From positions 2,294,001-2,358,000 of the forward strand of contig NZ_NESP01000001.1 of NCBI RefSeq assembly GCF_003063475.1: a stretch of DNA of 64,000 nt, in the 5' to 3' direction. This document shows, piece by piece, positions 50,740 through 60,091 of this stretch (position 1 is the stretch's first letter; the number at the start of each line of letters is the position of its first letter). A model generated the notes under the pieces. That model did no database searches, was not told the origin of the DNA, and saw only the letters and a list, made by a program, of their open reading frames with translations. Source of the stretch: Limnohabitans curvus. GTDB taxonomy: Bacteria > Pseudomonadota > Gammaproteobacteria > Burkholderiales > Burkholderiaceae_C. The position numbers were made by a program, and so were the translations under genes.

Positions 50740-51717
50740 CTACACCTTCCGTGTGGGTGAATTGGGGCGGGGGTTCACCAATAGCGCAGAACGTGTGGTG
50801 GTGCTTTTGAGTTGTTTGAGCCACCACTGCAAAGCGCGACCGCCGCGCTCGCCCTCGCTGCCATCGGGGATGCGCCAAGCGTAACTGAGTTGGGCCACGC
50901 GTTGCGGTCGGTCCACTTCGCGCACCACCAACACGCCTTGGTCAATCAAGGGCTGCACCATCAACTCGGGGACAAAGCCTACGCCGAGGCCGCGCACCTG
51001 CGCTTCAATTTTGCAATGCATGGTGGACACGGTGAACACGTCTTGACCGGGCAGCAAGCCAATGGTCACCCCTGCGCCGCGCTGCACCGAATCGGCCACC
51101 GCCACGGCTCGGTGTTGGCCAATAAGTGCATCGGTCAATGGTTCGGGTGCTTGTGCCAACGGGTGGTGCGGTGCCACCGCAAACACGAAGCGCATAGGGC
51201 CAAGCACATGGCTGTGAATGCCTGAGGCGCTCCCGCTGTCGCTGAAAGAGCCGGGAATGCCTAATGCCAAGTCGGCTTGGCCGCTGGTGAGGGCTTCAAG
51301 TGTGCCTGTGAGTGTTTCGTCGCGCAGCTTGAGCCGTGTGGGGGCATTCAGGGCCATAAATGCCTCGCACAATTCCATCACGGTGGTGCGGTCGATGATG
51401 CCGTCCACCGCGATGGTGAACTGGCTTTCCCATCCTGTGGCCACACGCTTGACACGGTTGGCAATGGCATCCATGTCGGCCAGCAGGCGCTCACCTTCGC
51501 GCAACAGTTCATGACCTGCGGCGGTGAGCTTGGCTTGACGCGAGCTGCGGTCAAACAGCAGCACGTCGAGTGCGTCTTCTATCTGGCGCACGCGGTAGGT
51601 GAGGGCGCTGGGCACCAGCCCGAGCGCGCGGGCGGCAGCCGCGAAGCTGCCTGCTTTTTCAATCGCGTGCAGCATAGACAGCGAATCGGGGGTGAGGACG
51701 TCACGGGGAGAAGTCAT
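50740..51717 (-). CDS. LysR-family regulator of the pirin operon
   Basis: A 325-residue LysR-type regulator. The wHTH is SMLHAIEKAGSFAAAARALG through FDRSSRQAKLTAAG; the effector-binding domain spans residues ~100-305. It is divergent from pirin–DoxX–flavodoxin across 113 bp that contain a 23-bp near-perfect palindrome with T-N11-A character. LysR regulators next to this gene set commonly respond to quinones or electrophiles; that function is inferred by context. Confidence 0.88.
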   Translation of the reverse strand: MTSPRDVLTPDSLSMLHAIEKAGSFAAAARALGLVPSALTYRVRQIEDALDVLLFDRSSRQAKLTAAGHELLREGERLLADMDAIANRVKRVATGWESQFTIAVDGIIDRTTVMELCEAFMALNAPTRLKLRDETLTGTLEALTSGQADLALGIPGSFSDSGSASGIHSHVLGPMRFVFAVAPHHPLAQAPEPLTDALIGQHRAVAVADSVQRGAGVTIGLLPGQDVFTVSTMHCKIEAQVRGLGVGFVPELMVQPLIDQGVLVVREVDRPQRVAQLSYAWRIPDGSEGERGGRALQWWLKQLKSTTTRSALLVNPRPNSPTRKV

Positions 51718-51731
51718 GCAATCAGGCTTTA

Positions 51732-51754
51732 ATCATTCAAATAATTTGAATGAT
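51732..51754. promoter_or_regulatory. LysR-type operator between regulator and pirin gene
   Basis: Arms ATCATTCAAAT and ATTTGAATGAT around a single A form a perfect 11-bp inverted repeat, containing TTCA-N7-TGAA (T-N11-A). Located 15 bp upstream of the LysR start. Confidence 0.75.
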
Positions 51755-51830
51755 GCCATCAAATGCGATGCATGGCAAAAGGGCGGCGAAGACCTAAAGT
51801 TCAGGTCAAGAGAAAACAGGAGAACAAGTC

Positions 51831-52526
51831 ATGTTGACCATTCGCAAATCACAAGACCGAGGCTATGCCGATCACGGCTGGCTCAAGTCGTTCCACAGCT
51901 TTTCGTTTGCCAATTACTACAACCCTGAGTTCATGGGTTGGGGGAATTTGCGCGTCATCAACGAAGACCGCATTGCGCCGGGCACAGGTTTTGGCACGCA
52001 CGGTCACCGTGACATGGAAATCATCAGCTATGTGCTCAGCGGTAACTTGGCCCACAAAGACGACATGGGCAACATCAAAGGCATCCCGCCTGGCGATGTG
52101 CAGCGCATGAGTGCGGGCAGTGGCGTGCAGCACAGCGAGTTCAACCACGCGCCAGCTGAGACCACACATTTCTTCCAGATTTGGATTGAACCCAATGTGC
52201 GCGGCATTCCTGCCAGCTACGAGCAAAAAGAAGTGCCACCCGCATCAAAGCGTGGGGCGCTGAGTCGCATTGCTGCACCCGATGGCGCAGTGGTGAAGAT
52301 CCATGCCGACGCGGCGCTGTACGCGGGCTTGTTTGAAGGCAACGAGGCCGCCACCTTGACCATCGCCCCTGGACGTAAAGCCTATGTGCACTTGATTCGT
52401 GGTGCCTTACAAGTCAACGGTGTGGCATTGACCACGGGCGACGCCGCACTGTTGGATAACGAACCGACCATTAGCTTGACCCACGGCCAAGATGCCGAGG
52501 TTCTGGTGTTTGATTTGGCGCCCTGA
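51831..52526 (+). CDS. Pirin-family protein
   Basis: A 231-residue bicupin. The metal ligands H57, H59 (THGHRDME), H101 and E103 (VQHSEFN) are at exactly the positions seen in YhhW and human pirin, so it should bind Fe or another divalent metal and could have quercetinase-type dioxygenase activity. Its C-terminal cupin is shorter, as usual. It leads an operon with DoxX and a flavodoxin-like quinone reductase, divergent from a LysR regulator. Confidence 0.92.
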   Translation: MLTIRKSQDRGYADHGWLKSFHSFSFANYYNPEFMGWGNLRVINEDRIAPGTGFGTHGHRDMEIISYVLSGNLAHKDDMGNIKGIPPGDVQRMSAGSGVQHSEFNHAPAETTHFFQIWIEPNVRGIPASYEQKEVPPASKRGALSRIAAPDGAVVKIHADAALYAGLFEGNEAATLTIAPGRKAYVHLIRGALQVNGVALTTGDAALLDNEPTISLTHGQDAEVLVFDLAP

Positions 52527-52574
52527 TTTTTATTTCATTTTTTAATTCATCAACTCAATCAAAGGAAACTTTTT

Positions 52575-52976
52575 ATGAACAACGCAATCAACCTCATCGG
52601 CCGTCTTTTGTTGGCGGCTCTTTTCTTGCCAGCAGGCTTGTCAAAGCTGTCTGGTTTTGAAGGCACTGTGGGCTACATCTCTTCGGTCGGTTTGCCATTG
52701 CCCACTGTGGCTGCGGCTGCAGCGCTGGCTGTCGAAATTTTGGGCTCTGTTGCTTTGATCGTGGGCTTCCAAACCCGCATCGCAGCTGCCGTGCTGGCGG
52801 TGTTCACGTTGGTGGCATCTGTCTTCTTCCACGCTTTCTGGGCAGCTGCGCCTGAGCAAGCGTTTGTGCAACAGCTCTTGTTCTTCAAGAACATCGGCGT
52901 GATTGGTGGCTTGTTGGTGTTGGTGTCTTCTGGTGCCGCAGGTTTCAGCCTTGATGCCAAAAAAGAAGCTCAATAA
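52575..52976 (+). CDS. DoxX-family membrane protein
   Basis: A 133-residue protein with four hydrophobic helices: LIGRLLLAALFLPAGLSKL, TVAAAAALAVEILGSVALIVG, AAAVLAVFTLVASVFFHAF and NIGVIGGLLVLVSSG. LFLPAGLSKLSGF and ILGSVALIVGFQTR are DoxX/SURF4 family marks. The family is associated with thiol or sulfur redox at the inner membrane. AAAGGAAA precedes the ATG. It is in the pirin operon. Confidence 0.88.
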   Translation: MNNAINLIGRLLLAALFLPAGLSKLSGFEGTVGYISSVGLPLPTVAAAAALAVEILGSVALIVGFQTRIAAAVLAVFTLVASVFFHAFWAAAPEQAFVQQLLFFKNIGVIGGLLVLVSSGAAGFSLDAKKEAQ

Positions 52977-53025
52977 TTGACAGCATTTCTTACTTGTATT
53001 TTTTTAACCTCATTAGGAACACACC

Positions 53026-53559
53026 ATGACTAAAACTGTCGTCGTTTATCACTCAGGCTACGGCCACACACAACGCGTGGCACAGTTCGTGGCCGAAGGC
53101 GCAAAAGCCACTGTCATCGCCATCGATGCAGACGGCAACATCACCGATGCCGATTGGGAAGCTTTGGATGCGGCTGACGCCATCATCTTTGGCTCGCCCA
53201 CCTACATGGGCATGGCCTCATGGCAGTTCAAGAAGTTTGCAGACGCCACGTCTAAGCGTTGGTTCAGCAGCGCTTGGAAAGACAAAGTCGCTGGCGGCTT
53301 CACTATCTCTGCCAGCCCGAGCGGCGACAAGCTGTCGACCGTTCAGTACTTCATCACTTTGGCCATGCAACAAGGCATGGTGTGGGTGGGTCAACCCGCC
53401 ATGAACGACGGCAACATCAACCGCATTGGTTCTAACTCGGGCGTGATGGCGCAAGTCGGCCCTACCAGCCCAGCGGCTGACATTCCTCAAGGTGACTTGG
53501 ACACCGCCAAAGCCTACGGCGAGCGCGTGGCCGCTGTGGCTGCCAAGTTGCGCGGTTAA
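53026..53559 (+). CDS. NADPH-dependent FMN reductase/flavodoxin-type NAD(P)H:quinone oxidoreductase (WrbA-like)
   Basis: A 177-residue flavodoxin fold. YHSGYGHTQRVAQFVAEGA is the FMN phosphate loop; FGSPTYMGMASWQFKKFAD contacts the isoalloxazine ring. The length is shorter than WrbA (about 198) but the fold and loop are the same group. It would reduce quinones by two electrons, avoiding semiquinones, and so fits with pirin and DoxX in an electrophile-stress operon. A terminator follows. Confidence 0.85.
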   Translation: MTKTVVVYHSGYGHTQRVAQFVAEGAKATVIAIDADGNITDADWEALDAADAIIFGSPTYMGMASWQFKKFADATSKRWFSSAWKDKVAGGFTISASPSGDKLSTVQYFITLAMQQGMVWVGQPAMNDGNINRIGSNSGVMAQVGPTSPAADIPQGDLDTAKAYGERVAAVAAKLRG

Positions 53560-53599
53560 TTCGCGGTCAACCTACCCCGTCATCTACGGGGTGTGAAAT

Positions 53600-53630
53600 A
53601 AAAGGGCAGTTCGACAGAGCTGCCCTTTTT
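53600..53630 (+). terminator. Rho-independent terminator of the pirin operon
   Basis: AAAAGGGCAG / CTGCCCTTTT arms with a 10-nt loop and T5. Confidence 0.85.
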
Positions 53631-53650
53631 CTTTGGTTAGTATTCAGGCC

Positions 53651-54349
53651 ATGAAGATCATTCAACTGCTGCCTTGGGCCGATTGGTTCGCACTCGGATT
53701 TTTTGTTTTGGTTTGGATGGGCTACGCCGCATTTGCGAAGTACAGCAGCGAGCACCACCACTCCATCTTGGCCATGACCAACCGTTATCGCCACCTGTGG
53801 ATGTTGCAAACCACCGCACGCGATCCGCGCATGTTGGACGGCATCATCACGCAAACTTTGTCGGCCACGCCTGCATTTTTTTGTTCCACCACCATTTTGA
53901 TTTTGGGCGGTTTGTTTGCCTTGCTGGGCACCACCGACAAAGCGGCTGAGCTGGTGCGCGAAATTCCGTTTGCTGTGCAAACCCCCATCTTGGTGTTTGA
54001 ATTCAAGATCTTGGTGCTAGTGGTGATTTTTGTGTACTCGTTCTTTCGCTTCTCATGGTCGATGCGTCAGTACACCTTTGTAGCGCTGCTGATTGGCGCC
54101 ATGCCTCCCGCTGAGAGCTTTCAAAGTGGTGAGGTGACAGACCGCCAGCACTATGCCGATCGTGCGGCTGCCATGACAGGCTTGGCCGCTGAGACCTTCA
54201 ATGGCGGCTTGCGTGCCTACTATTTTTCGTTTGCTGCACTGGGCTGGTTTTTCTCACCCGTCATGTTTTTGCTGACCACGCTGCTGGTGACGGGCGTTTT
54301 GTACACCCGTGAATTCAAGTCTGAGGTGTTGACGCTGTTGGAGCAGTGA
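53651..54349 (+). CDS. DUF599 family membrane protein
   Basis: A 232-residue protein with four likely membrane helices (DWFALGFFVLVWMGYAAFA, STTILILGGLFALLG, LVVIFVYSFFRFSW and FAALGWFFSPVMFLLTTLLVT). The conserved core RDPRMLDGIITQTL, FRFSWSMRQYTF and ETFNGGLRAYYFSFAAL matches DUF599. No function is established. The ATG at 53651 was chosen; earlier ATG at 53633 overlaps the preceding terminator. The last 35 bp overlap the convergent trhO gene. Confidence 0.82.
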   Translation: MKIIQLLPWADWFALGFFVLVWMGYAAFAKYSSEHHHSILAMTNRYRHLWMLQTTARDPRMLDGIITQTLSATPAFFCSTTILILGGLFALLGTTDKAAELVREIPFAVQTPILVFEFKILVLVVIFVYSFFRFSWSMRQYTFVALLIGAMPPAESFQSGEVTDRQHYADRAAAMTGLAAETFNGGLRAYYFSFAALGWFFSPVMFLLTTLLVTGVLYTREFKSEVLTLLEQ

Positions 54350-55106
54350 CGGGGAAGGTGCCTTCGGGCGTCAAGCCCGTGGCACTCAAATCAGCGCCCA
54401 CAGCACGGCGCTCGTCAAACACAAAGCAGCCGCCGTCGTAGTGGTCGTTGCCCACTTCTTCAAAGTATTTGAGGATGCCGCCTTCGAGCTGGTACACATG
54501 CGGCAAGCCCGCATTGCGCATGTAAATGGCGGCTTTCTCGCAGCGAATGCCGCCGGTGCAAAAGCTGATGACGGTTTTGTCTTGCAACTCGTCTAAGTGC
54601 GCTTGCACCGCATCAGGAAATTCGGTGAACTTGGTGATGCCCCAGTTGATGGTGTTTTTGAAAGTGCCGGCATCCACCTCAAACTGATTGCGTGTGTCCA
54701 GCGTGACCACCGGGCGGCCTTCGTCGTCGTGGCCTTGGTCTAACCAACGTTTCGCTGTTTCGGGCGTCACCGCAGGTGCGCGGCCTTGGGCGGGGCGAAT
54801 GCTGGGGTGGTTCATGCGGATGATTTCGTTTTTCACCTTCACCAGCATCTTGCGAAACGGCTGCGTGTCAGACCAGCTTTCTTTGGGTGCCAGGTCGGCC
54901 AAGCGTGCATCGGTGCGCAGCCAGTCGACAAAGCTGCGCACATCTTCGGCGCTACCGGCTAAGAAGAAATTAATGCCTTCTTCTGCTATCAGGATGGTGC
55001 CTTTGAGCTGGCGCGCCAAAGCGTTGTCCAAGCAAGGCTGGCGCAGGTCTTGGGCGTCGGGCAGGGCGACGAATTTGTAGCAAGAAATATTCAGAATTTG
55101 GTTCAC
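54315..55106 (-). CDS. trhO: tRNA uridine(34) hydroxylase (rhodanese-like)
   Basis: A 263-residue TrhO/YceA-type protein. An N-terminal acylphosphatase-like domain (GTILIAEEGINFFLAGS) is followed by a rhodanese domain whose active site is FCTGGIRCEK with C183 and the second Cys189. It hydroxylates U34 of certain tRNAs on the way to cmo5U/mo5U. It is shorter than E. coli TrhO (about 350) and lacks the extra C-terminal Zn/Cys region, as in other betaproteobacterial forms. Confidence 0.88.
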   Translation of the reverse strand: MNQILNISCYKFVALPDAQDLRQPCLDNALARQLKGTILIAEEGINFFLAGSAEDVRSFVDWLRTDARLADLAPKESWSDTQPFRKMLVKVKNEIIRMNHPSIRPAQGRAPAVTPETAKRWLDQGHDDEGRPVVTLDTRNQFEVDAGTFKNTINWGITKFTEFPDAVQAHLDELQDKTVISFCTGGIRCEKAAIYMRNAGLPHVYQLEGGILKYFEEVGNDHYDGGCFVFDERRAVGADLSATGLTPEGTFPVTAPTASTPQT

Positions 55107-55147
55107 CCAGCGATTCTATGTAACGGCGTGTCCCTACAATCTGTCGC

Positions 55148-58100
55148 ATGTTTGTTCACCTGCGCCTCCACTCTGAATTTTCTGTCGTTGACGGGACCAA
55201 CCGCATCGACGAGGTGGTGAAAGCAGCCGCAACTGACCAGCAACCCGCACTGGCCATCACGGACATCAACAACCTGTATGGCGCCATCAAGTTTTACAAA
55301 GAAACCCGTGGCAAGGGCGTCAAGCCCGTCATCGGCGCCGAGATTTACCTAGAGAGCCTCACCCAAGACGCCGCGCAGACCTCGCGCATGGTGCTCTTGG
55401 TGCAAAACCATCAGGGTTACTTGAACCTGTGCGAACTTATCAGCCGTGGCTGGACACAAAACGTGCACAGAGCCGTGGCTGTCATCAAGCTAGAGTGGCT
55501 GCAAGAGTTGTCGCAAGGCCTGATTGCTTTGTCGGGCGCGCAAGCCGGTGCAGTGGGCCAAGCCTTGGTGCAAGGCGACACCACACGTGCAGGCGAAGTG
55601 GCCTTGCTGTTGGCAGGCATCTTTCCGCATCGTTTTTACATTGAGCTGCAACGTGCAGGCCGTGCGGATGACGAAACCCATGTGTCTGCCGCTGTTCAGC
55701 TGGCCGCGCGCCTGAGCCTGCCCGTGGTGGCCACACACCCTGTGCAGTTCACACAGCCCGACGACTACGAAGCGCACGAAGCGCGTGTGTGCATTGCCGA
55801 AGGCGAAATCTTGGGGAACCAACGCCGTGTGCGCAAGTTCACACGTGAGCAGTATTTCAAATCATCCGCACAAATGTGCGAGCTGTTTGCCGATGTGCCC
55901 AGTGCCATTGCCAACACGGTGGAGATTGCCAAGCGTTGCAACTTGACCTTGGTGCTTGGCAAGCCGCAGCTGCCCAACTTTCCCATCCCGCCTGTGAACG
56001 GTGTGGTGATGTCTGTGGAAGCGTATTTCCGCCACGTGTCGCACGAAGGCCTCGAAGCACGCTTGCTGCACCTTTATCCAGTGGAGGCCAAACGCAACGA
56101 GGAGCGTCCACGTTATGTGGACCGCTTGGAGTTTGAGCTGAACACGATTTTGAACATGGGCTTTCCCGGCTACTTCTTGATCGTGGGTGACTTCATTCAG
56201 TGGGCCAAGGCCAATGGCTGCCCCGTGGGCCCAGGCCGTGGCTCGGGTGCTGGTTCACTTGTGGCCTATGCGCTGAAGATCACCGACCTTGACCCGCTGC
56301 AATACAACTTGCTGTTCGAGCGTTTCTTGAACCCCGAGCGGGTCTCCATGCCCGACTTTGACATTGACTTTTGCCAAACCAACCGCGACCGCGTGATTGA
56401 CTACGTGAAAGACAAATACGGCCGCGATGCCGTGTCGCAAATTGCCACCTTCGGCACCATGGCGGCGCGTGCCGCGATTGGTGACGTGGGGCGTGTGCTC
56501 GACATGAGCTACACCTTCTGCAAGGGCATCAGCGGCTTGATTCCCAACAAGCCGGGGCAGCACATCACCATCGCTGGCGCGATTGAGGTGGAGCCCATCT
56601 TGGCCGAGCGTTTGGCCAAAGAGGATGAAGTCAAAACCTTGTTGGAGCTGGCGCAAAAGCTCGAAGGCATGACGCGTAACGTGGGCATGCACGCGGGTGG
56701 TGTGTTGATTGCGCCGGGCAAGTTGACCGACTTCTGTCCGCTGTACCAACAGCCGGGCAGCGAATCGGCGGTGAGCCAGTTTGACAAAGACGACGTCGAA
56801 GCCGCGGGCTTGGTGAAGTTCGACTTTTTGGGCTTGGCCACCCTGACCATTTTGGAGATTGCGCGCGAGTTCATCATGGCCCGTCACAAGGGCCAAGAGA
56901 ACTTCGCGTTTGAAAACATCCCGCTTGACGACAAGCGCACGTACGAACTGTTCCAAGACGGCAAAACCGAAGCTGTGTTCCAGTTTGAAAGTCGCGGCAT
57001 GCAGGGCATGTTGCGCGATGCGCGTCCCACGCGTTTGGAAGACTTGATTGCGCTGAACGCCTTGTACCGGCCCGGTCCGATGGACTTGATTCCAAGCTTC
57101 GTGGCGCGTAAGCACGGACGCGAAACCATCGAGTACCCACACCCCATGGTGGCTGAGATGCTGTCCGAGACCTACGGCATCATGGTGTACCAAGAGCAGG
57201 TGATGCAGACCGCGCAGATTTTGGGCGGCTACTCACTCGGTGGCGCCGACATGTTGCGCCGCGCCATGGGTAAAAAGAAGCCCGAGGAGATGGCGGAGCA
57301 CCGCGAAATCTTCCGCGCTGGTGCTGCCAAAAACAACATCACCCAAGACAAAGCCGACGAAATTTTTGACTTGATGGAGAAGTTTGCGGGCTACGGTTTT
57401 AACAAGTCGCACGCCGCTGCTTATTCGCTGCTGGCGTATCACACCGGTTGGTTGAAGGTGCATTACACGGCCGAGTTCTTCTGCGCCAACATGACGGTGG
57501 AGATGGACAACACCGACAAGCTCAAGGTGTTGTTTGAAGACGCCCACAAGATGGGCCTCACCTTTGAAGCACCCGATGTGAACCGAGGCTTCTACCGCTT
57601 CGAACCTATTTCAGACAAAGTCATTCGCTATGGCCTAGGCGCCATCAAAGGTTCAGGCCAACAAGCGATTGAAGCCATCGTGGCTGCGCGCGAAGAGGGG
57701 CCATTCACCAGTCTGTTCGATTTTTGCCGCCGCGTGGACCGCAGCCGTTTGAACAAACGCACGGTCGAAGCCCTCATCAAAGCCGGTGCGTTTGACAACT
57801 TGCACCTCAACCGTGCCGAGCTGTTGGCCAGCGTAGAACGTGCGTTTGACTTTGCCTCAGCCAGCGAAGCCAACGCCAACCAAGGCGGCCTGTTTGACAT
57901 GATGGGCGAAGACGCCCACGGTTCCAGCACCCAAGAACCCGAATACGTGGAGATGCTGCCTTGGGGCGTGAAAGAGCGCCTCACGCACGAAAAAGTGGCA
58001 CTGGGCTTTTACTTGTCTGGCCACTTGTTTGACGAAGTCGAGCGCGAGGTGCGTCGCTTTGCCCGCACCCGCATTGAAGACTTGATGGACTCGCGCGAGC

Positions 58101-58618
58101 CACAGTTGTTGTCGGGCATCGTCAGCGATATGCGTGTCATCAACGGGCAACGCGGCAAGCTCGCCATCTTCAAGCTGGACGACAAATCAGCAGTGATTGA
58201 AGCCACGGCTGACGAGGCCACCATCAACACCTACCGCAACACCTTGAAAGATGACGAGCTAGTCATCATCATGGGCAAGGCGCAGCCCGATCGTTTTTCG
58301 GGCGGCTTGCGTTTGTCCATCCAACAAGTGTGGAGCTTGGAGCAAGCGCGTTGCCGCTTTGGCAAATACCTCAGCGTTACTGTCAACGGCACCTCGCCCG
58401 ACATCGCCCGTCTCTTGCGTGAACACCCCGCCAAAGTGGAGCAATCCGAGCAGGGCGAGTTGGTGCGCGGCATGGGCGTACGATTGAAGCTGCTGCGCGA
58501 CGGCGCCACCGCTGATGTACAGCTGGGCGATAGCGCCAAATTTTTCCCTAGCGATGCGGCCTTAGCCAGTTGGATGGCACAGGCCCACGATGGGCAATCA
58601 CACATCATTTACGAGTAA
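55148..58618 (+). CDS. dnaE: DNA polymerase III alpha subunit
   Basis: A 1156-residue replicative polymerase. The N-terminal PHP domain starts HLRLHSEFSVVDGTNRIDEVV. The palm has MPDFDIDFCQ with D403 and D405 and KFDFLGL with D559, the polymerase triad. GPGRGSGAGSLVAYAL and the fingers motif RRAMGKKKPEEM are typical. The C-terminal OB fold (LLSGIVSDMRVINGQRGKLAIF) is present. It is DnaE1-type and full length. Confidence 0.98.
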   Translation: MFVHLRLHSEFSVVDGTNRIDEVVKAAATDQQPALAITDINNLYGAIKFYKETRGKGVKPVIGAEIYLESLTQDAAQTSRMVLLVQNHQGYLNLCELISRGWTQNVHRAVAVIKLEWLQELSQGLIALSGAQAGAVGQALVQGDTTRAGEVALLLAGIFPHRFYIELQRAGRADDETHVSAAVQLAARLSLPVVATHPVQFTQPDDYEAHEARVCIAEGEILGNQRRVRKFTREQYFKSSAQMCELFADVPSAIANTVEIAKRCNLTLVLGKPQLPNFPIPPVNGVVMSVEAYFRHVSHEGLEARLLHLYPVEAKRNEERPRYVDRLEFELNTILNMGFPGYFLIVGDFIQWAKANGCPVGPGRGSGAGSLVAYALKITDLDPLQYNLLFERFLNPERVSMPDFDIDFCQTNRDRVIDYVKDKYGRDAVSQIATFGTMAARAAIGDVGRVLDMSYTFCKGISGLIPNKPGQHITIAGAIEVEPILAERLAKEDEVKTLLELAQKLEGMTRNVGMHAGGVLIAPGKLTDFCPLYQQPGSESAVSQFDKDDVEAAGLVKFDFLGLATLTILEIAREFIMARHKGQENFAFENIPLDDKRTYELFQDGKTEAVFQFESRGMQGMLRDARPTRLEDLIALNALYRPGPMDLIPSFVARKHGRETIEYPHPMVAEMLSETYGIMVYQEQVMQTAQILGGYSLGGADMLRRAMGKKKPEEMAEHREIFRAGAAKNNITQDKADEIFDLMEKFAGYGFNKSHAAAYSLLAYHTGWLKVHYTAEFFCANMTVEMDNTDKLKVLFEDAHKMGLTFEAPDVNRGFYRFEPISDKVIRYGLGAIKGSGQQAIEAIVAAREEGPFTSLFDFCRRVDRSRLNKRTVEALIKAGAFDNLHLNRAELLASVERAFDFASASEANANQGGLFDMMGEDAHGSSTQEPEYVEMLPWGVKERLTHEKVALGFYLSGHLFDEVEREVRRFARTRIEDLMDSREPQLLSGIVSDMRVINGQRGKLAIFKLDDKSAVIEATADEATINTYRNTLKDDELVIIMGKAQPDRFSGGLRLSIQQVWSLEQARCRFGKYLSVTVNGTSPDIARLLREHPAKVEQSEQGELVRGMGVRLKLLRDGATADVQLGDSAKFFPSDAALASWMAQAHDGQSHIIYE

Positions 58619-58624
58619 CCATTT

Positions 58625-59188
58625 ATGTGGACCATTCCTACGCTCATGACACTGGCACGCATTGCGGCCATTCCTTTGATCGTGGGGCTGTTTTACTTGC
58701 CCATTGAAACCGCAGAGCGCAACCTGTGGGCCACCGTGATGTTTGTGGTGTTCGCTTTGACCGATTGGCTCGATGGTTACTTGGCGCGCAAGCTCAACCA
58801 GTCGTCAGCCTTCGGCGCTTTTCTCGACCCAGTCGCCGACAAGTTTTTGGTGTGTGCGAGTTTGCTGATCTTGGTGCACCTTGGGCGCGCCGATGTGTTG
58901 GTGGCGCTCATCATCATTGGGCGCGAAATTGCCATCTCTGCTTTGCGCGAGTGGATGGCACAAATCGGCGCGTCGCGCAGTGTGGCTGTGCATGTGCTGG
59001 GCAAGCTCAAGACCATGGTGCAAATGGTGGCGATCCCGTTCTTGTTGTTTGATGGTCAGTTGTTTGGCTTGATTGACACCGCCTTGTGGGGCACGGTACT
59101 CATTTGGATTGCAGGCGTGTTGACCGTTTGGTCGATGGTGTACTACCTGCAAAAGGCTTGGCCTGATATCTTGGATCACGCCAAGTAA
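58625..59188 (+). CDS. pgsA: CDP-diacylglycerol–glycerol-3-phosphate 3-phosphatidyltransferase
   Basis: A 187-residue membrane enzyme making phosphatidylglycerophosphate. The CDP-alcohol phosphotransferase motif reads DWLDGYLARKLNQSSAFGAF then LDPVADK, with all four conserved Asp. Several hydrophobic helices span the inner membrane. It starts 6 bp after dnaE, and its last base overlaps the DMT gene. Confidence 0.95.
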   Translation: MWTIPTLMTLARIAAIPLIVGLFYLPIETAERNLWATVMFVVFALTDWLDGYLARKLNQSSAFGAFLDPVADKFLVCASLLILVHLGRADVLVALIIIGREIAISALREWMAQIGASRSVAVHVLGKLKTMVQMVAIPFLLFDGQLFGLIDTALWGTVLIWIAGVLTVWSMVYYLQKAWPDILDHAK

Positions 59189-60075
59189 TGGAGAACCAGC
59201 ACAGCCAAGCATGGCTGCGCGCCATGCCTGTGGTGTTTGTGTTGATATGGAGCACAGGCTTCATCGTGGCGCGCTACGGCATGCCCAATTCGCCACCGTT
59301 TACTTTCTTGCTGTGGCGCTACATTTTTTCCATTCTGTGTTTTGTGCTGTGGGTCAAATGGGCGCGTGTGCCTTGGCCACAGGGCAGGGTGCAGTGGCTG
59401 CATTTGGCGGTCACGGGTGTGTTGATGCACGCTGGTTATTTGGGCGGCGTCTGGGCTGCCGTCAAAGTGGGCATGGGCGCAGGCTTGACCGCTTTGATTG
59501 TGGGATTGCAACCCGTGCTCACGGCCATTTGGTTGTCGGCACGCGGTGGCCATGTGTCGCGTCGCCAGTGGCAAGGGTTGGCTTTGGGTTTTGTGGGCTT
59601 GGCTATGGTGGTGTCGCGCAAACTCGACGGCGGTATTGAAGTCACGCCATGGAGCCTGACCATGATCATCATGGCCTTGGTGTCCATCACCACCGGCACG
59701 CTGCATCAAAAACGTTTTGTGAAGCCATGCGATGTGCGCACCGCCAATGCCGTGCAGCTCATGGCCGCGTACGTGGTGACCTTGCCAATCGCGCTGATGG
59801 AAACTGAACCCGCCTTGTGGAATGCTGAGATGACCTGGGCGCTTGCATGGTCTGTGCTGGCATTGACCTTGGGCGGCAGCTCGCTGTTTTACATCCTCAT
59901 CCAACGTGGTGCTGCCGCGGCAGTGACCAGTCTCATGTATTTGGTGCCACCCACCACCGCCGTGATGGCATGGGTTTTGTTCAACGAGCCCATCACCTTG
60001 GTGACACTTGCAGGCATTGCGGTGACCGCTGTTGGGGTGAGCTTAGTGGTACGGCCACCTAAAATCACGGCTTGA
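59188..60075 (+). CDS. DMT-family transporter (EamA domains)
   Basis: A 295-residue protein with ten predicted helices arranged as two EamA repeats. VFVLIWSTGFIVARYGMP at the start and MYLVPPTTAVMAWVLFNEP in the second repeat are typical of the family. Members export amino acids or metabolites; the substrate is unknown. Its ATG shares a base with the pgsA stop. Confidence 0.9.
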   Translation: MENQHSQAWLRAMPVVFVLIWSTGFIVARYGMPNSPPFTFLLWRYIFSILCFVLWVKWARVPWPQGRVQWLHLAVTGVLMHAGYLGGVWAAVKVGMGAGLTALIVGLQPVLTAIWLSARGGHVSRRQWQGLALGFVGLAMVVSRKLDGGIEVTPWSLTMIIMALVSITTGTLHQKRFVKPCDVRTANAVQLMAAYVVTLPIALMETEPALWNAEMTWALAWSVLALTLGGSSLFYILIQRGAAAAVTSLMYLVPPTTAVMAWVLFNEPITLVTLAGIAVTAVGVSLVVRPPKITA

Positions 60076-60091
60076 TTTTTAAAGGTTGAAG

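Noticed and set aside
56255-57193. 312-codon open frame on the - strand
   Set aside because: Antisense shadow of dnaE.
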